Shown here: positions 39,914 through 50,494 of the stretch, one piece after another | Numbering within the stretch: the first letter of the stretch is position 1 | Layout: every line of letters begins with the position of its first letter | Source: Bifidobacterium asteroides | GTDB taxonomy: Bacteria > Actinomycetota > Actinomycetes > Actinomycetales > Bifidobacteriaceae | Assembly (NCBI RefSeq): GCF_009683175.1 | Contig: NZ_WKKW01000001.1 | Span: 744,001-808,000 of the forward strand | Length of the DNA stretch: 64,000 nt | Direction: 5' to 3' | The notes under the pieces: model-generated | The model's database searches: none | What the model saw: only the letters and a program-made list of their open reading frames with translations | What the model was told of the DNA's origin: nothing | Position numbers and translations under genes: made by a program

Positions 39914-40774
39914 ATGCAGAATGATTCATCCACGTCCGTCCCGTCCGTCAAACTCAACAACGGCGTCCTCATGCCCATGGAAGGCTTCGGCGTCTACCAA
40001 ATCGCCGACCTGGACGAGTGCCGCCGCTCGGTTCTGGATGCTCTGGAGACCGGGTACCGGGCCATCGACACGGCCCAGGCCTATGGAAACGAGCAAGCCG
40101 TCGGAGATGCCCTGGCCCAGAGCGGCCTCGACCGCGACCAGGTCTTCCTGACCACCAAGGTCTGGATCACCAACTACGGATATGACAAGACCAAGGCCTC
40201 GGTCGAGGAGTCCATGAAGAAGCTGGGCACGGACCACCTGGACCTGGTCCTCCTCCACCAGCCCTTCAACGACTACTACGCAGCCTGGCATGCCCTCGAG
40301 GACCTCTATGACCAGGGTGTCCTGCGGGCCATCGGCGTCTCGAACTTCTATGCCGACCGGTATGTGGACTTGGTCAAGTTCAACAGAATCGTCCCGGCCG
40401 TCAACCAGCTGGAGACCCACGTCTTCCACCAGCGTCCCCAGGAACGCACCTACATGGACAAGTACGGCACCCGGATCGAGTCCTGGGGACCCTTCGCCGA
40501 GGGACGCCAAGGCATGTTCACCAATCCGACCCTGACCGAAATCGGGCAAGCGCACGGCCGGACCGCAGCCCAGGTGGCCCTGCGCTTCCTGGTCCAGGAC
40601 GGGGTCATCGTCATCCCCAAGACCACCCACCGCGAGCGCATGCGCGAGAACCTCGACATCTGGGACTTCCAGCTCAGCGACCAGGAGATGGCCCGCCTGC
40701 GGGCCATGGACACCGGCAAATCCGCCTTCATGAACCACGAGGATCCTGAAACCGTGGAGGACTTCGCCAGCTGA
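39914..40774 (+). CDS. Aldo/keto reductase (2,5-diketo-D-gluconate reductase type)
   Basis: NADPH-dependent carbonyl reductase of the AKR superfamily (286 aa). Visible motifs are IDTAQAYGNEQAVG with the catalytic Asp and Tyr, the catalytic Lys in FLTTKVWITNYG, the active-site His in LVLLHQPFND, AIGVSNFY, and the cofactor-binding VIPKTTHRERMREN near the C-terminus. It is a single-gene unit facing the ubiB-like gene; the physiological substrate is unknown. Confidence 0.93.
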   Translation: MQNDSSTSVPSVKLNNGVLMPMEGFGVYQIADLDECRRSVLDALETGYRAIDTAQAYGNEQAVGDALAQSGLDRDQVFLTTKVWITNYGYDKTKASVEESMKKLGTDHLDLVLLHQPFNDYYAAWHALEDLYDQGVLRAIGVSNFYADRYVDLVKFNRIVPAVNQLETHVFHQRPQERTYMDKYGTRIESWGPFAEGRQGMFTNPTLTEIGQAHGRTAAQVALRFLVQDGVIVIPKTTHRERMRENLDIWDFQLSDQEMARLRAMDTGKSAFMNHEDPETVEDFAS

Positions 40775-40824
40775 TTCAGCATCAGACAGTATCTGTATCT
40801 GTGCAGGATGGACGGGCTCTCAGC

Positions 40825-42543
40825 CTAGGCTTCGCCGTTGCGTCGCCGACGCTTGAGGGCCCGATGCTTGATCAGGATGTCCAGGACTATCCAGACCGAA
40901 AGGATGAAGGCCACCACGTATCCCAGCATGCTGACCACCGGGATACCGAAGACCACCGGCTTGATGCGGGCGAAGTAGACGATTGAGGAGCCCACATAGA
41001 GGCCGACGACGATGAGGGCCATGGTCAGCCTGTTGACCATGTCAGACAGCTGCTGCAGGGGTTCCTCGGAGCCTACAAGCTGCACATTGGCGCGCAGCTG
41101 CCCCCGTGTCAGCATCTTGGTTGCGGTCTGGGACTCAGCCAGGGCGCCCAAAAGGCCATGCAGGGCCAAGTCGCCTTGGACGCCCAGCTTCCGGGTCTCC
41201 TCCTTGAGGATGGATCCCGTGCCCTGGCTGTAGGCGACATGATCGGTGATGATCTGCACGATGTTGGCCTCGGGCAGGAACTCGTCCAAGAGTCCTTCAA
41301 GGGTGACCAGGCACCGCGCCACCATGGTGACCGACCCCGGCACCTTGATGCCATGCCGGGCGGCCAGCTTCATAACGGCATTGACATATTCGGCGATGTC
41401 CAGATCGGCCAGATCCAGCTTGCCGAACCGCTGGACGACCGCATCCAGGTCGGCCAGAAGATAGGGGTAGTCCTCGGCCCTGGCCTCGCCCGTGCCGGCG
41501 AAGCGGAGCAGTCCCTGGGCAAGGGCCGGTGAATCCTCGCGGCCCACCGCAAAAATCATGTCCTTCAAAGCCGATTTGGTCACCTTATCCAGACGTCCGA
41601 CCATGCCAAGGTCTATCAGCACTATGCAGCCATCGCGGATGATGATGTTGCCGGGGTGCGGATCGGCGTGGAAGAAGCCCCGGTCCATGATCTGAGTGGC
41701 ATAGTTGTCGACCAGCTTGGTGCCTATCTCCTTCAGGTCATAGCCCTGAGCCACCAGTTGGGCAGGCCGTGAGAGGGATATCCCGTCGATGTATTCCATC
41801 ACCACTACATGCTTGGTGCACAGTTCGGGATAGGGCTTCGGGCAGTCGATGTAAGCGTATGAGTCGCAGAAATCCTTGAATTCAGCCAGATTGGCGGCCT
41901 CCTGCTGGAAGTCGACCTCGGACTGGAAGGTCTCCCAGAGCTCCTCGACAACCCCGCGGATGTCGATCACCTGGGTACTGCGAACGAACCGGGAGGCCCA
42001 CTTGACCATACTGCGCAGAATGTCGATGTCCTGGGCCATGGTCTCTTGAATCCCTGGGCGTTGGACCTTGACGGCCACGTCCTCACCGCTGACCAGGCGG
42101 GCACGATGCACCTGCGCCAGGGAAGCCGACCCCAGGGGAACAGGATCTATGGAGGAGAAGATCTGGTCAAGCGGACGGCCGTACTCGGTGGCCAGTGTGC
42201 TGATCACCACGGAATACGGAATGGGATCCGCGTCGGCGCGCAACTTGGAGAGCTCACGGCAAAAGGCCTCCGGCAGGATCTCCGAACGCATGGAGAGAAT
42301 CTGGCCCACCTTGACGAAAGTGGGCCCGAGCGCCTCGAACAATCGGCGCATGGTGACCGGGGTCAGACCATGGATGATGTCGAACCGGTTGGCAATGCGG
42401 ATCATCTCGGCCAGTCGACGGGCCCTGCCACGCCTGTGCCGGATCCTTACTGCCGCCCCCTGCCGCTCTCCCGTGCCGACCCCGAAGAGGCCGATGGTCT
42501 GCACAGGGGCATCATGCCCGTTCATGGCATCCATACTCACCAC
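40825..42543 (-). CDS. ABC1/UbiB family atypical kinase
   Basis: Protein-kinase-like ATPase of the UbiB/COQ8 family (572 aa). The KxGQ motif occurs in PTFVKVGQILSMRSEILP. The nucleotide-site lysine follows in VAVKVQRPG. The catalytic and metal residues are in HADPHPGNIIIRDG and IDLGM. Two membrane spans at the C-terminus (ALIVVGLYVGSSIVYFA and VVSMLGYVVAFILSVWIVL) anchor it. In quinone-making bacteria the family supports ubiquinone synthesis. In an anaerobic or microaerophilic actinobacterium the role is less clear, perhaps lipid homeostasis. A phasin-like gene lies 83 bases upstream on the same strand. Confidence 0.92.
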   Translation of the reverse strand: MVSMDAMNGHDAPVQTIGLFGVGTGERQGAAVRIRHRRGRARRLAEMIRIANRFDIIHGLTPVTMRRLFEALGPTFVKVGQILSMRSEILPEAFCRELSKLRADADPIPYSVVISTLATEYGRPLDQIFSSIDPVPLGSASLAQVHRARLVSGEDVAVKVQRPGIQETMAQDIDILRSMVKWASRFVRSTQVIDIRGVVEELWETFQSEVDFQQEAANLAEFKDFCDSYAYIDCPKPYPELCTKHVVVMEYIDGISLSRPAQLVAQGYDLKEIGTKLVDNYATQIMDRGFFHADPHPGNIIIRDGCIVLIDLGMVGRLDKVTKSALKDMIFAVGREDSPALAQGLLRFAGTGEARAEDYPYLLADLDAVVQRFGKLDLADLDIAEYVNAVMKLAARHGIKVPGSVTMVARCLVTLEGLLDEFLPEANIVQIITDHVAYSQGTGSILKEETRKLGVQGDLALHGLLGALAESQTATKMLTRGQLRANVQLVGSEEPLQQLSDMVNRLTMALIVVGLYVGSSIVYFARIKPVVFGIPVVSMLGYVVAFILSVWIVLDILIKHRALKRRRRNGEA

Positions 42544-42626
42544 TCACCTGCGTCCTTTATCCGCATGGCCGACCAGCGGCAGACATTCCGGCGCAGACGA
42601 CCGACGCTGACAGTAATCGACCGCCT

Positions 42627-42998
42627 TCAGCCCTGCTGACCCGCAATGGGATCATTGGATGTGATGGGAATGGACCCTGACCGACGATTCGGCATTGGTG
42701 CCAGGGGCTCATGGTCTGGACGGCGGGGATCAGGAGCAACATGAGTCGCAGGCCTGGGCGCGCCAGCAGCCGGTGCAGGAGCGCTGTCAGCAGGTGCAGA
42801 TGCAGGTGCAGGTGCGGGAGGGTTCTGTCTGTTCCGCTTGAGCTCAGTGTTGAGAATCTTTCCCTGCTCGACCGTCAGCTCACCCTTCTTGACCAGGTTG
42901 TCAATGACCTCCTGGCCCTTCTCCACGCCTGTGGCCAAGGCTCCGATGCCAGCCAGAAGCACCTTGTGCAATCCGTCACCGATATGCAAATCCGACAT
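42627..42998 (-). CDS. Small phasin-like protein with Pro/Ala-rich tail
   Basis: A 123-residue protein. The first 50 residues resemble PhaF/phasin-like helical proteins (LLAGIGALATGVEKGQEVID, then NLVKKGELTVEQGK). The second half is a Pro/Ala-rich, probably disordered tail. The start at 42998 is chosen because GGGAGG lies nine bases upstream; the frame is open seven codons further. It precedes the UbiB-like gene on the same strand. The function is unknown; similar small proteins are often annotated as phasin or polyhydroxyalkanoate regulators without evidence in actinobacteria. Confidence 0.75.
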   Translation of the reverse strand: MSDLHIGDGLHKVLLAGIGALATGVEKGQEVIDNLVKKGELTVEQGKILNTELKRNRQNPPAPAPASAPADSAPAPAAGAPRPATHVAPDPRRPDHEPLAPMPNRRSGSIPITSNDPIAGQQG

Positions 42999-43223
42999 GA
43001 TATGCCTCCCAGCATTCATACGCCCTTGAAGTAACGGGCTCTTTTGACCGCCAAGAGACGAGCGGCCGTCTCTCTTTACAGTCTAGCCGGTAATCATTGA
43101 CCGATCCGATTCGACACCATGGCAAGAGGGACCGCAGCACCTTTCCCCGGCACTGCCCTCTGATTCCTGATCAGAATCTCTGCCGCAACCGAAGGAACCA
43201 TAGACGGAACCGCAGGCTCCCCT

Positions 43224-44054
43224 TCATCTGGGCCTGGAGGCTGCGATACGGCTGGCCTGATCTGCCAGGGAGTCCAGGCGCTCCAGCTCGCTCCGGCTCT
43301 TCTGGTCCATGGCAGTCTTCATCTGGGCGAAGGTGCCCTGGCCGTACCGCCTTTCGGCTGCCCCCTCGATAAGGAAGTCCGTGATGGCCGGGTTCTTCGG
43401 CAGCAGCGACCCGTGCATATAGGTGCCGATGACCTTCTTCCAGCGGGCCCCCTCGGTGTGGTCCTTGCCGTTGTTGCCGCGTCCATCCTCGGTCACCATG
43501 CCCAGGGGTTGGGCCCCCTCCCCTAGGTAGGTCAGGCCCGAGTGGTTCTCGTAGCCGACCACCCTGCCGAAATCCTCTGCCTGCTCCACCAGGTTGCCAA
43601 TCATCCGCTCGGGCTTGGCAACGGTATGCACGTCAAGGATGCCGACCCCCTCCAGGCGCTCATGGTCGGAGGTCTCGAAATAATGGCCGAAGAGCTGATA
43701 GAGCCCGCAGATCATCAGCATGGGCACATCCTGGTCGGCCAGATCATGTAGAAGCCCGCCCCGCTCTCGCAGGTCGTCGATGATCCGTTCCTGGCCATGG
43801 TCCTGGCCGCCGCCGCCCAGAATCATATCGATCCGCTCCGGCCAGGCATCACCGGGATCGTAATAGCGGACCGTGGGACGGAATCCGTACAGCTCGGCCC
43901 TGCGGGTCACGCTGAGTATGTTGCCCGAATCCCCGTAGATGTTCATGTCACGGTGATAGAGGGAGAGGATCTGCAGTGGCGGATGGTCTCCCACGGCCTT
44001 GGTCTTATCCTGCGGCTGCAGCATTCCTGCGCTCCTTTTGGTTCGCTCGCTCAT
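43224..44054 (-). CDS. gatD: Lipid II glutamine amidotransferase subunit GatD
   Basis: Glutaminase subunit (276 aa) that supplies ammonia to MurT for amidation of D-glutamate in lipid II. It is a class I, CobB/CobQ-like amidotransferase. The nucleophile is Cys116 in MLMICGLYQLFG and the catalytic His214 is in GTYMHGSLL. The substrate-tunnel block LSLYHRDMNIYGDSGN is typical of GatD. It overlaps murT by four bases (ATGA), so the two subunits are co-translated. Confidence 0.92.
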   Translation of the reverse strand: MSERTKRSAGMLQPQDKTKAVGDHPPLQILSLYHRDMNIYGDSGNILSVTRRAELYGFRPTVRYYDPGDAWPERIDMILGGGGQDHGQERIIDDLRERGGLLHDLADQDVPMLMICGLYQLFGHYFETSDHERLEGVGILDVHTVAKPERMIGNLVEQAEDFGRVVGYENHSGLTYLGEGAQPLGMVTEDGRGNNGKDHTEGARWKKVIGTYMHGSLLPKNPAITDFLIEGAAERRYGQGTFAQMKTAMDQKSRSELERLDSLADQASRIAASRPR

Positions 44055-45442
44055 GCGCCCACCCCGGCATCGTCCACGCTCGTGATCCTGCCGAGGGCGG
44101 ACCGGAGCCGAAGCATTGAGGTGTAAGTGCAGTAGATTCGCTTGGGTCGGCCTGGGTGCACCTCAAGGAAGGCCGTCAGCGCCCGATCCAGGTCGGTCTC
44201 GATCGCATCCGTGGGCACCTGGTCATAGGCCAGGCGCAGGGCCATGTCGTAGGCCCGGGTGCCGGAGACCATGGCCACACCGGTATCCCTGAGCGAGGTG
44301 AAGTCCACATCCCAGAGCCAGCTCATGTCACGCCCGTCCGCATACTCGTCGCGGATGGCGATCATGGTGTCCTGGCCGGCAGGGTCGAAGGAGGACAGGG
44401 CCAGTCGGAAGCCCATGGGGTTCTTGACCAGGACCAGCTCAACCGGCGCGCCCTGGTAGGTGATGACCTCGCCACGGCCGAAGGCGGGCGTCACCTTGGA
44501 CAGGGCATCCATGAGCGCTGCATCATCAGGCTCCTTGTCCTCCAGAACGACCCTCACCAACGCCAGGGCAGCGGCCGCATTGTAGAGGTTGTAGACACCT
44601 TCCAGGCGCAGATCGGTCTCCAGAAGCCGACCGTCCAGGCGGAAGGAGGCCCTGTGGTCCATGACCCGTTCCAGGGTCACCTCGGCTGGCAACCGGTGAC
44701 CGGGGCGGACCGGACGGGAAGCGCTGATCGCACCGGCACCATCGGCGTCCCGGTCCGAGGCATGCATGTCGTCATCAGTGGGGAAATAGGTCAGCAGGTC
44801 ATCTGACAGACCGAAGTAGGCCACACCGGTCCGGGCCGGCGTCTGGGCGGCCAACCTGGCGATGCGTGGATCCTCACGGTTGAGGACCACCGTGCCCGTG
44901 GTGGCCTGTGCCACCTGACCCAGCAGCCGGGCAGTAGTATCGATTTCCCCAAACCGGTCCAGCTGGTCACGCATGACGTTGAGCAGGAGGGCGTAGCGGG
45001 GCTTGACCTGTCGCACAAAGTGGACCGCATAGGCCTCGTCCAGCTCCAGGACGGCAATGTCGGCATGCAGCCGGCCGGACAGCCCCAATGTAGAGACCAA
45101 GGCCGAGACCACGCCACGGGTGAAGTTGGACCCGGTCGGGTTGGTGAAGACCTTGAGGCCCAGGGATTCCAGCATAGAGGCCACCATCCGGGTGGTAGTG
45201 GTCTTGCCGTTGGTCCCCGAGACCAGAACCACACCACGGGGCAGCCCCGACAGGGTCCTGGCCAGGAAGCCCGGGTCGATCCGCTCGACCACCTTGCCAG
45301 GCAGGGCCGAACCGCCATGATGGGACAGACGCGAAACGAGGCGCACCGCCTTGCCGACCAGAAGGGCCAGGAGCGAACGCCAAGGCCGACGGGGACGACC
45401 GGGCTGATCGGCAGGCTGCGTCTTGGAAGTCGTGGACCGCAT
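44051..45442 (-). CDS. murT: Lipid II isoglutaminyl synthase subunit MurT
   Basis: Mur-ligase-like subunit (463 aa) that activates the D-Glu carboxylate of lipid II with ATP for amidation by GatD. The P-loop is VSGTNGKTTTTRMVAS; LELDEAYAVHF and LLLNVMRDQLDRFGE follow as Mur-ligase blocks; the C-terminal third matches the MurT-specific DUF1727 domain. S. aureus and S. pneumoniae MurT carry a four-cysteine zinc ribbon in the middle domain. The corresponding region here (about residues 215-255) contains no cysteine, and the whole chain has only one. The gene follows dnaB by two bases. Confidence 0.92.
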   Translation of the reverse strand: MRSTTSKTQPADQPGRPRRPWRSLLALLVGKAVRLVSRLSHHGGSALPGKVVERIDPGFLARTLSGLPRGVVLVSGTNGKTTTTRMVASMLESLGLKVFTNPTGSNFTRGVVSALVSTLGLSGRLHADIAVLELDEAYAVHFVRQVKPRYALLLNVMRDQLDRFGEIDTTARLLGQVAQATTGTVVLNREDPRIARLAAQTPARTGVAYFGLSDDLLTYFPTDDDMHASDRDADGAGAISASRPVRPGHRLPAEVTLERVMDHRASFRLDGRLLETDLRLEGVYNLYNAAAALALVRVVLEDKEPDDAALMDALSKVTPAFGRGEVITYQGAPVELVLVKNPMGFRLALSSFDPAGQDTMIAIRDEYADGRDMSWLWDVDFTSLRDTGVAMVSGTRAYDMALRLAYDQVPTDAIETDLDRALTAFLEVHPGRPKRIYCTYTSMLRLRSALGRITSVDDAGVGA

Positions 45443-45444
45443 GA

Positions 45445-46860
45445 TCAGACCCCTCCCTGCTGGTAGTCCTGGGGCATGTCCTTGAACTTGGACTTCTCGC
45501 CCAGGAAGGCCAGCTTGAAGGTGTCGGTGGGGCCGTTGCGGTGCTTGGCCAGGATGATGTCGGCCTCACCCGGGCGGTCCTCCTTGTCGTAGAAGTCCGG
45601 CCGGTGGACCAGGAAGACCACGTCAGCATCCTGCTCGATGGATCCCGACTCGCGCAGGTCGGAGAGCATGGGCTTCTTGTCGTTGCGCATCTCGGGACCG
45701 CGGTTGAGCTGGCTCAGCGCCACCACCGGAACCTCCAGCTCCTTGGCCAGCAGCTTCAGGGCGCGCGAGAAGTCGGAGACCTCCTGCTGGCGGGATTCGA
45801 CCCGCTTGCCCGAGGTCATCAGCTGCAGGTAGTCGATGACCACCAGCTTCAGGTCGTTGGTCTGTTTGAGCCGGCGGCACTTGGCGCGGATCTCCATCAG
45901 GCTCATGTTGGGCGAATCGTCCAGGAAGAGCGGAGCATCCTGGAGTCTGCTCCAGAAGGTGTTCAGGGTGTTCCAGCGCTCGGGGGTGATGTCGTCCGCC
46001 CGGCGCAGGGCCACCAGGGGGATGTCGGTCTCGGCCGAGATGATGCGCTGGGCCAGCTCGGTCTTGCTCATCTCCAGGGAGAAGACCACCGTGGTCATGT
46101 TGTTGTGGAGGGCCGCGGCGCGGGCGAAGTCGATGCCCAGGGTGGACTTGCCCATGGCAGGGCGGCCGGCCACCACAATCATCTGCCCGGGCTGCAGGCC
46201 CTGGGTCACGTCGTCGATGCTCTTGAAGCCTGTGGGCACGCCCCGCTCCATGTCGCCGTTCTGCAGCTTGTCCAACTGGTCCAGGGTGTCATGGACGACC
46301 GGACCGATGGCCTCGTAATCCTGACGGACCCTGCCCACACTCATCTCGTAGACCTCGGCCTGGGCCAGGTTGACGATGTCCTCGGCCTGGGAGCCCTCGG
46401 CCGAGTAGCCCAGCTGGGCGATCTTGGTGCCGGCCGCGATCACATTGCGCAGGATGGCCCGCTGGTGGACGATTTCCGCATAATAGGTGGCGTTGGCGGC
46501 TGTCGGGACCGAGGCCACCAGGGAGTGCAGATAGTCGGTGCCCCCCACCTTCTCCAGGTCGCCGGACTTGAGCAGCTCGTTGGCCACCAGGACCGCATCC
46601 ACCGGCTGGGAGGCCGAGAAGAGGGTGACGATGGCCTCGTAGATGGTCTGGTGCTTGGGCTGGTAGAAGTCGGATATCTCAATCATCTGGCTGACCTCGC
46701 CGATGGCATCCTTGCTCATGAGCATGCCGCCCAGCACGGCCATCTCCGCATCGTCATCATGCGGGGGCACCCGATCGAAGAGCATGTCACGGCCGGTCTG
46801 GGCATGATCGGTGGGACGCTGTTCGGGATGGGTGTAGTCGGTATAGTCGTCGGAAGCCAT
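45445..46860 (-). CDS. dnaB: Replicative DNA helicase
   Basis: Hexameric helicase of the replication fork (471 aa, normal). The N-terminal domain begins PPHDDDAEMAVLGGMLMS. The RecA-like C-terminal domain has Walker A VAGRPAMGKSTLG, Walker B VVIDYLQLM, and LSQLNRGPEMR and ESGSIEQDADVV, signature blocks of DnaB. No intein is present. The start is taken at ATG 46860; a GTG at 46866 is in frame. Two DnaA-box-like sequences lie 130-180 bases upstream. Confidence 0.96.
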   Translation of the reverse strand: MASDDYTDYTHPEQRPTDHAQTGRDMLFDRVPPHDDDAEMAVLGGMLMSKDAIGEVSQMIEISDFYQPKHQTIYEAIVTLFSASQPVDAVLVANELLKSGDLEKVGGTDYLHSLVASVPTAANATYYAEIVHQRAILRNVIAAGTKIAQLGYSAEGSQAEDIVNLAQAEVYEMSVGRVRQDYEAIGPVVHDTLDQLDKLQNGDMERGVPTGFKSIDDVTQGLQPGQMIVVAGRPAMGKSTLGIDFARAAALHNNMTTVVFSLEMSKTELAQRIISAETDIPLVALRRADDITPERWNTLNTFWSRLQDAPLFLDDSPNMSLMEIRAKCRRLKQTNDLKLVVIDYLQLMTSGKRVESRQQEVSDFSRALKLLAKELEVPVVALSQLNRGPEMRNDKKPMLSDLRESGSIEQDADVVFLVHRPDFYDKEDRPGEADIILAKHRNGPTDTFKLAFLGEKSKFKDMPQDYQQGGV

Positions 46861-46990
46861 AGCCACGATTCTACGAAGAGGACCGTCCTTGGCAGCCCCA
46901 AGAGACGGATTTCACCCAAGGCATTCACCGGGACGCGCCGACCGTACTGGACGGGCACAGGGTCGCCATGTATGTGTACAGAAAAATAAG

Positions 46991-47041
46991 TTATCCACAT
47001 TCAAGGCGTGTCCTAGAGGACATGTGCGCAACTTATCCACC
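46991..47041. promoter_or_regulatory. Two DnaA-box-like sequences upstream of dnaB
   Basis: TTATCCACA (46991-46999) is an exact consensus DnaA box and TTATCCACC (47033-47041) differs by one base; both face the same way, 42 bases apart, in the 331-base gap between dnaB and the divergent MATE gene. They could place dnaB under DnaA control. Two boxes are too few, and the region not AT-rich enough, to propose a chromosomal origin. The rest of the gap holds no gene. Confidence 0.45.
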
Positions 47042-47191
47042 TCATGGGTACAACTCTGTGCAAAACTTGGGGACAGTCTTCCACATCACCAATCCAGCTT
47101 GCGCTCAGAGCTGTTTGGTGATATTGCACCTACCGGCAGGGCGTCCACGGACTGGCTTTCCGGGGTTGTGTCTTCAGTCCAGAGCATTAGC

Positions 47192-48592
47192 ATGGCGTCC
47201 ATGCGTAGCCACAGGAACATCCCCGAAACCAAGCCCGGATCAATCACGCCGGAAGAGCGGCGGGCGACCTACCGGACCATCGCTGGATTGGCCATACCCA
47301 CCTTCGGCCAGCTGATCGCCTCCCCGCTCTTCGTCATGATCGACACCGCCATCGTGGGCCACATCAGCGACTCGGCCCTGGCCGGGCTCTCCATCGGATC
47401 CACCGTGGTGTTGACCACCGTGGGGCTCTGCATCTTTCTGGCCTACGGGACCACCTCCCAGGTGGCCCGACTCATGGGCGCCGGTCGTCGCCGGGAGGGG
47501 ATGCAGGCCGGTGTGGACGGCATGTGGCTGGCCTTCGTCATCGGCCTGGTCGTCTGCGCTGTTCTCCTGGCTTTGAGCCGGCCCATCTGCAGCCTGATGG
47601 GAGCCCGTGGGCCGGTCCTGCAGGCGGCGCAGACCTATCTGAATGCTTTGGTCTTCGGCCTCCCGGCTATGCTCCTGGTCTACGCAGCCAACGGCATTTT
47701 CCGCGGACTTCAAAAGGTAAAGATCACCCTGGTGGCCGCCGTGTCAGGCGCCATCCTCAATACCGTCCTGGAGGTCCTTTTGGTCTTCGGCCTGCACATG
47801 GACATTCTGGGTTCGGGCGTGGCCACCCTGATCGCCGAGTGGGCCATGGGGCTCTTCCTGACCATTCCCGCCCTGGTTTGGGCCCGTCGGGAAGGCGCCC
47901 AGCTACGGCCCCGGCTCTCAGGTATGGCGGCCAGCATGGGCGACGGTTTCCCGCTCTTCCTGCGGACCCTGGCCCTGCGGGTCTGCCTCTTTATGACCGT
48001 GGTGGCTGCAGCCCACCTGGGCGAGCAGGTGCTGGCGGCCTATCAGGGGGTCAACTCGGCCTGGAACTTCGGCCTGAACATGCTGGATGCCGTAGGCATC
48101 GCCGGTCAGTCATTGGTAGCCACCGAACTGGGCGCCGGACAGCGGTCACGGGCACGAGTCATGACCGACCTGTCAGCCAGGGCCGGCATGGCCATGGGAG
48201 TGCTGGTCGGACTGGTCATGATCGTCTTGGGACTCTTCGCCGCTCCCCTGTTCAGCCCCACGCCAGCCATCAGGTCGCTGATCACCGTGGGCATGATCGT
48301 TCAGGGAGTCTTCATGCCCGTCGCCGGATGGATGTGGGCACTGGACGGGATCCTGATCGGGGCCGGGGACTATCGCTACCTGGCAGCCACCTGCTCCCTG
48401 ACGGCTGTGATCTACCTGATCGGCCTGCTGGGTATGACGGCTCTGGCCATGAACTGGACGCCCACCTGGCGGATAGCCATGCTCTGGGCCGTACTCAATG
48501 TCCTCTTCATCGGCGTCAGGGCCATCTGCAATGGCTTGAGAACGCACACCGATGTCTGGATGGGGACGATAAGCCAAGCCAAGGAAGCCTGA
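47192..48592 (+). CDS. MATE family efflux transporter (DinF-like)
   Basis: Multidrug/oligosaccharide-lipid flippase superfamily exporter (466 aa) with about twelve spans in two MatE halves. The N-terminal block PLFVMIDTAIVGHISDSALAG matches DinF-like members, and MLDAVGIAGQSLVATELGAG opens the second half. It probably uses a Na+ or H+ gradient to expel cationic compounds. The frame is open far upstream, but ATG 47192 gives the normal N-terminus. A bidirectional hairpin separates it from glnB. Confidence 0.9.
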   Translation: MASMRSHRNIPETKPGSITPEERRATYRTIAGLAIPTFGQLIASPLFVMIDTAIVGHISDSALAGLSIGSTVVLTTVGLCIFLAYGTTSQVARLMGAGRRREGMQAGVDGMWLAFVIGLVVCAVLLALSRPICSLMGARGPVLQAAQTYLNALVFGLPAMLLVYAANGIFRGLQKVKITLVAAVSGAILNTVLEVLLVFGLHMDILGSGVATLIAEWAMGLFLTIPALVWARREGAQLRPRLSGMAASMGDGFPLFLRTLALRVCLFMTVVAAAHLGEQVLAAYQGVNSAWNFGLNMLDAVGIAGQSLVATELGAGQRSRARVMTDLSARAGMAMGVLVGLVMIVLGLFAAPLFSPTPAIRSLITVGMIVQGVFMPVAGWMWALDGILIGAGDYRYLAATCSLTAVIYLIGLLGMTALAMNWTPTWRIAMLWAVLNVLFIGVRAICNGLRTHTDVWMGTISQAKEA

Positions 48593-48606
48593 AAAGACAT
48601 AGAAAA

Positions 48607-48658
48607 GCAGGACCCCGACCGCCGGACCATGAAATTGGCCACAGCGGCGGGATCCTGC
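48607..48658. terminator. Bidirectional hairpin between the MATE gene and glnB
   Basis: GCAGGACCCCG (48607-48617) pairs with CGGGATCCTGC (48648-48658) with one mismatch. It lies between two convergent genes and could end transcripts from both sides. There is no long T run. Confidence 0.5.
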
Positions 48659-48682
48659 GAAACTGGTCAGCAGGTGGCTGCC

Positions 48683-50304
<1,622 letters not shown>

Positions 50305-50494
50305 GCCTACACCTCTCTTTTCCCCATCCGGGCGGGCAGTTCCCAATAACGAGGACTTCCCTCCGGACAGCCTACGTCAGATTCTCTTCCACTTCCCGAT
50401 TCATCAAACAGGAAGAGGATGACGGTCAGGTCACCGCCGCATTACCTGTGGGTGACTATTGGATGACCACCTTATGACCAACCGGCCGGCCGGA

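Noticed and set aside
45541-46989. A 482-codon + strand frame opposite dnaB
   Set aside because: Antisense shadow of dnaB; rich in Gly, His, Leu and Val as is typical of such shadows, and without recognisable domains.
46867-47191. Chromosomal origin of replication near the DnaA boxes
   Set aside because: Only two boxes, no AT-rich unwinding element and no dnaA, dnaN or recF genes nearby.
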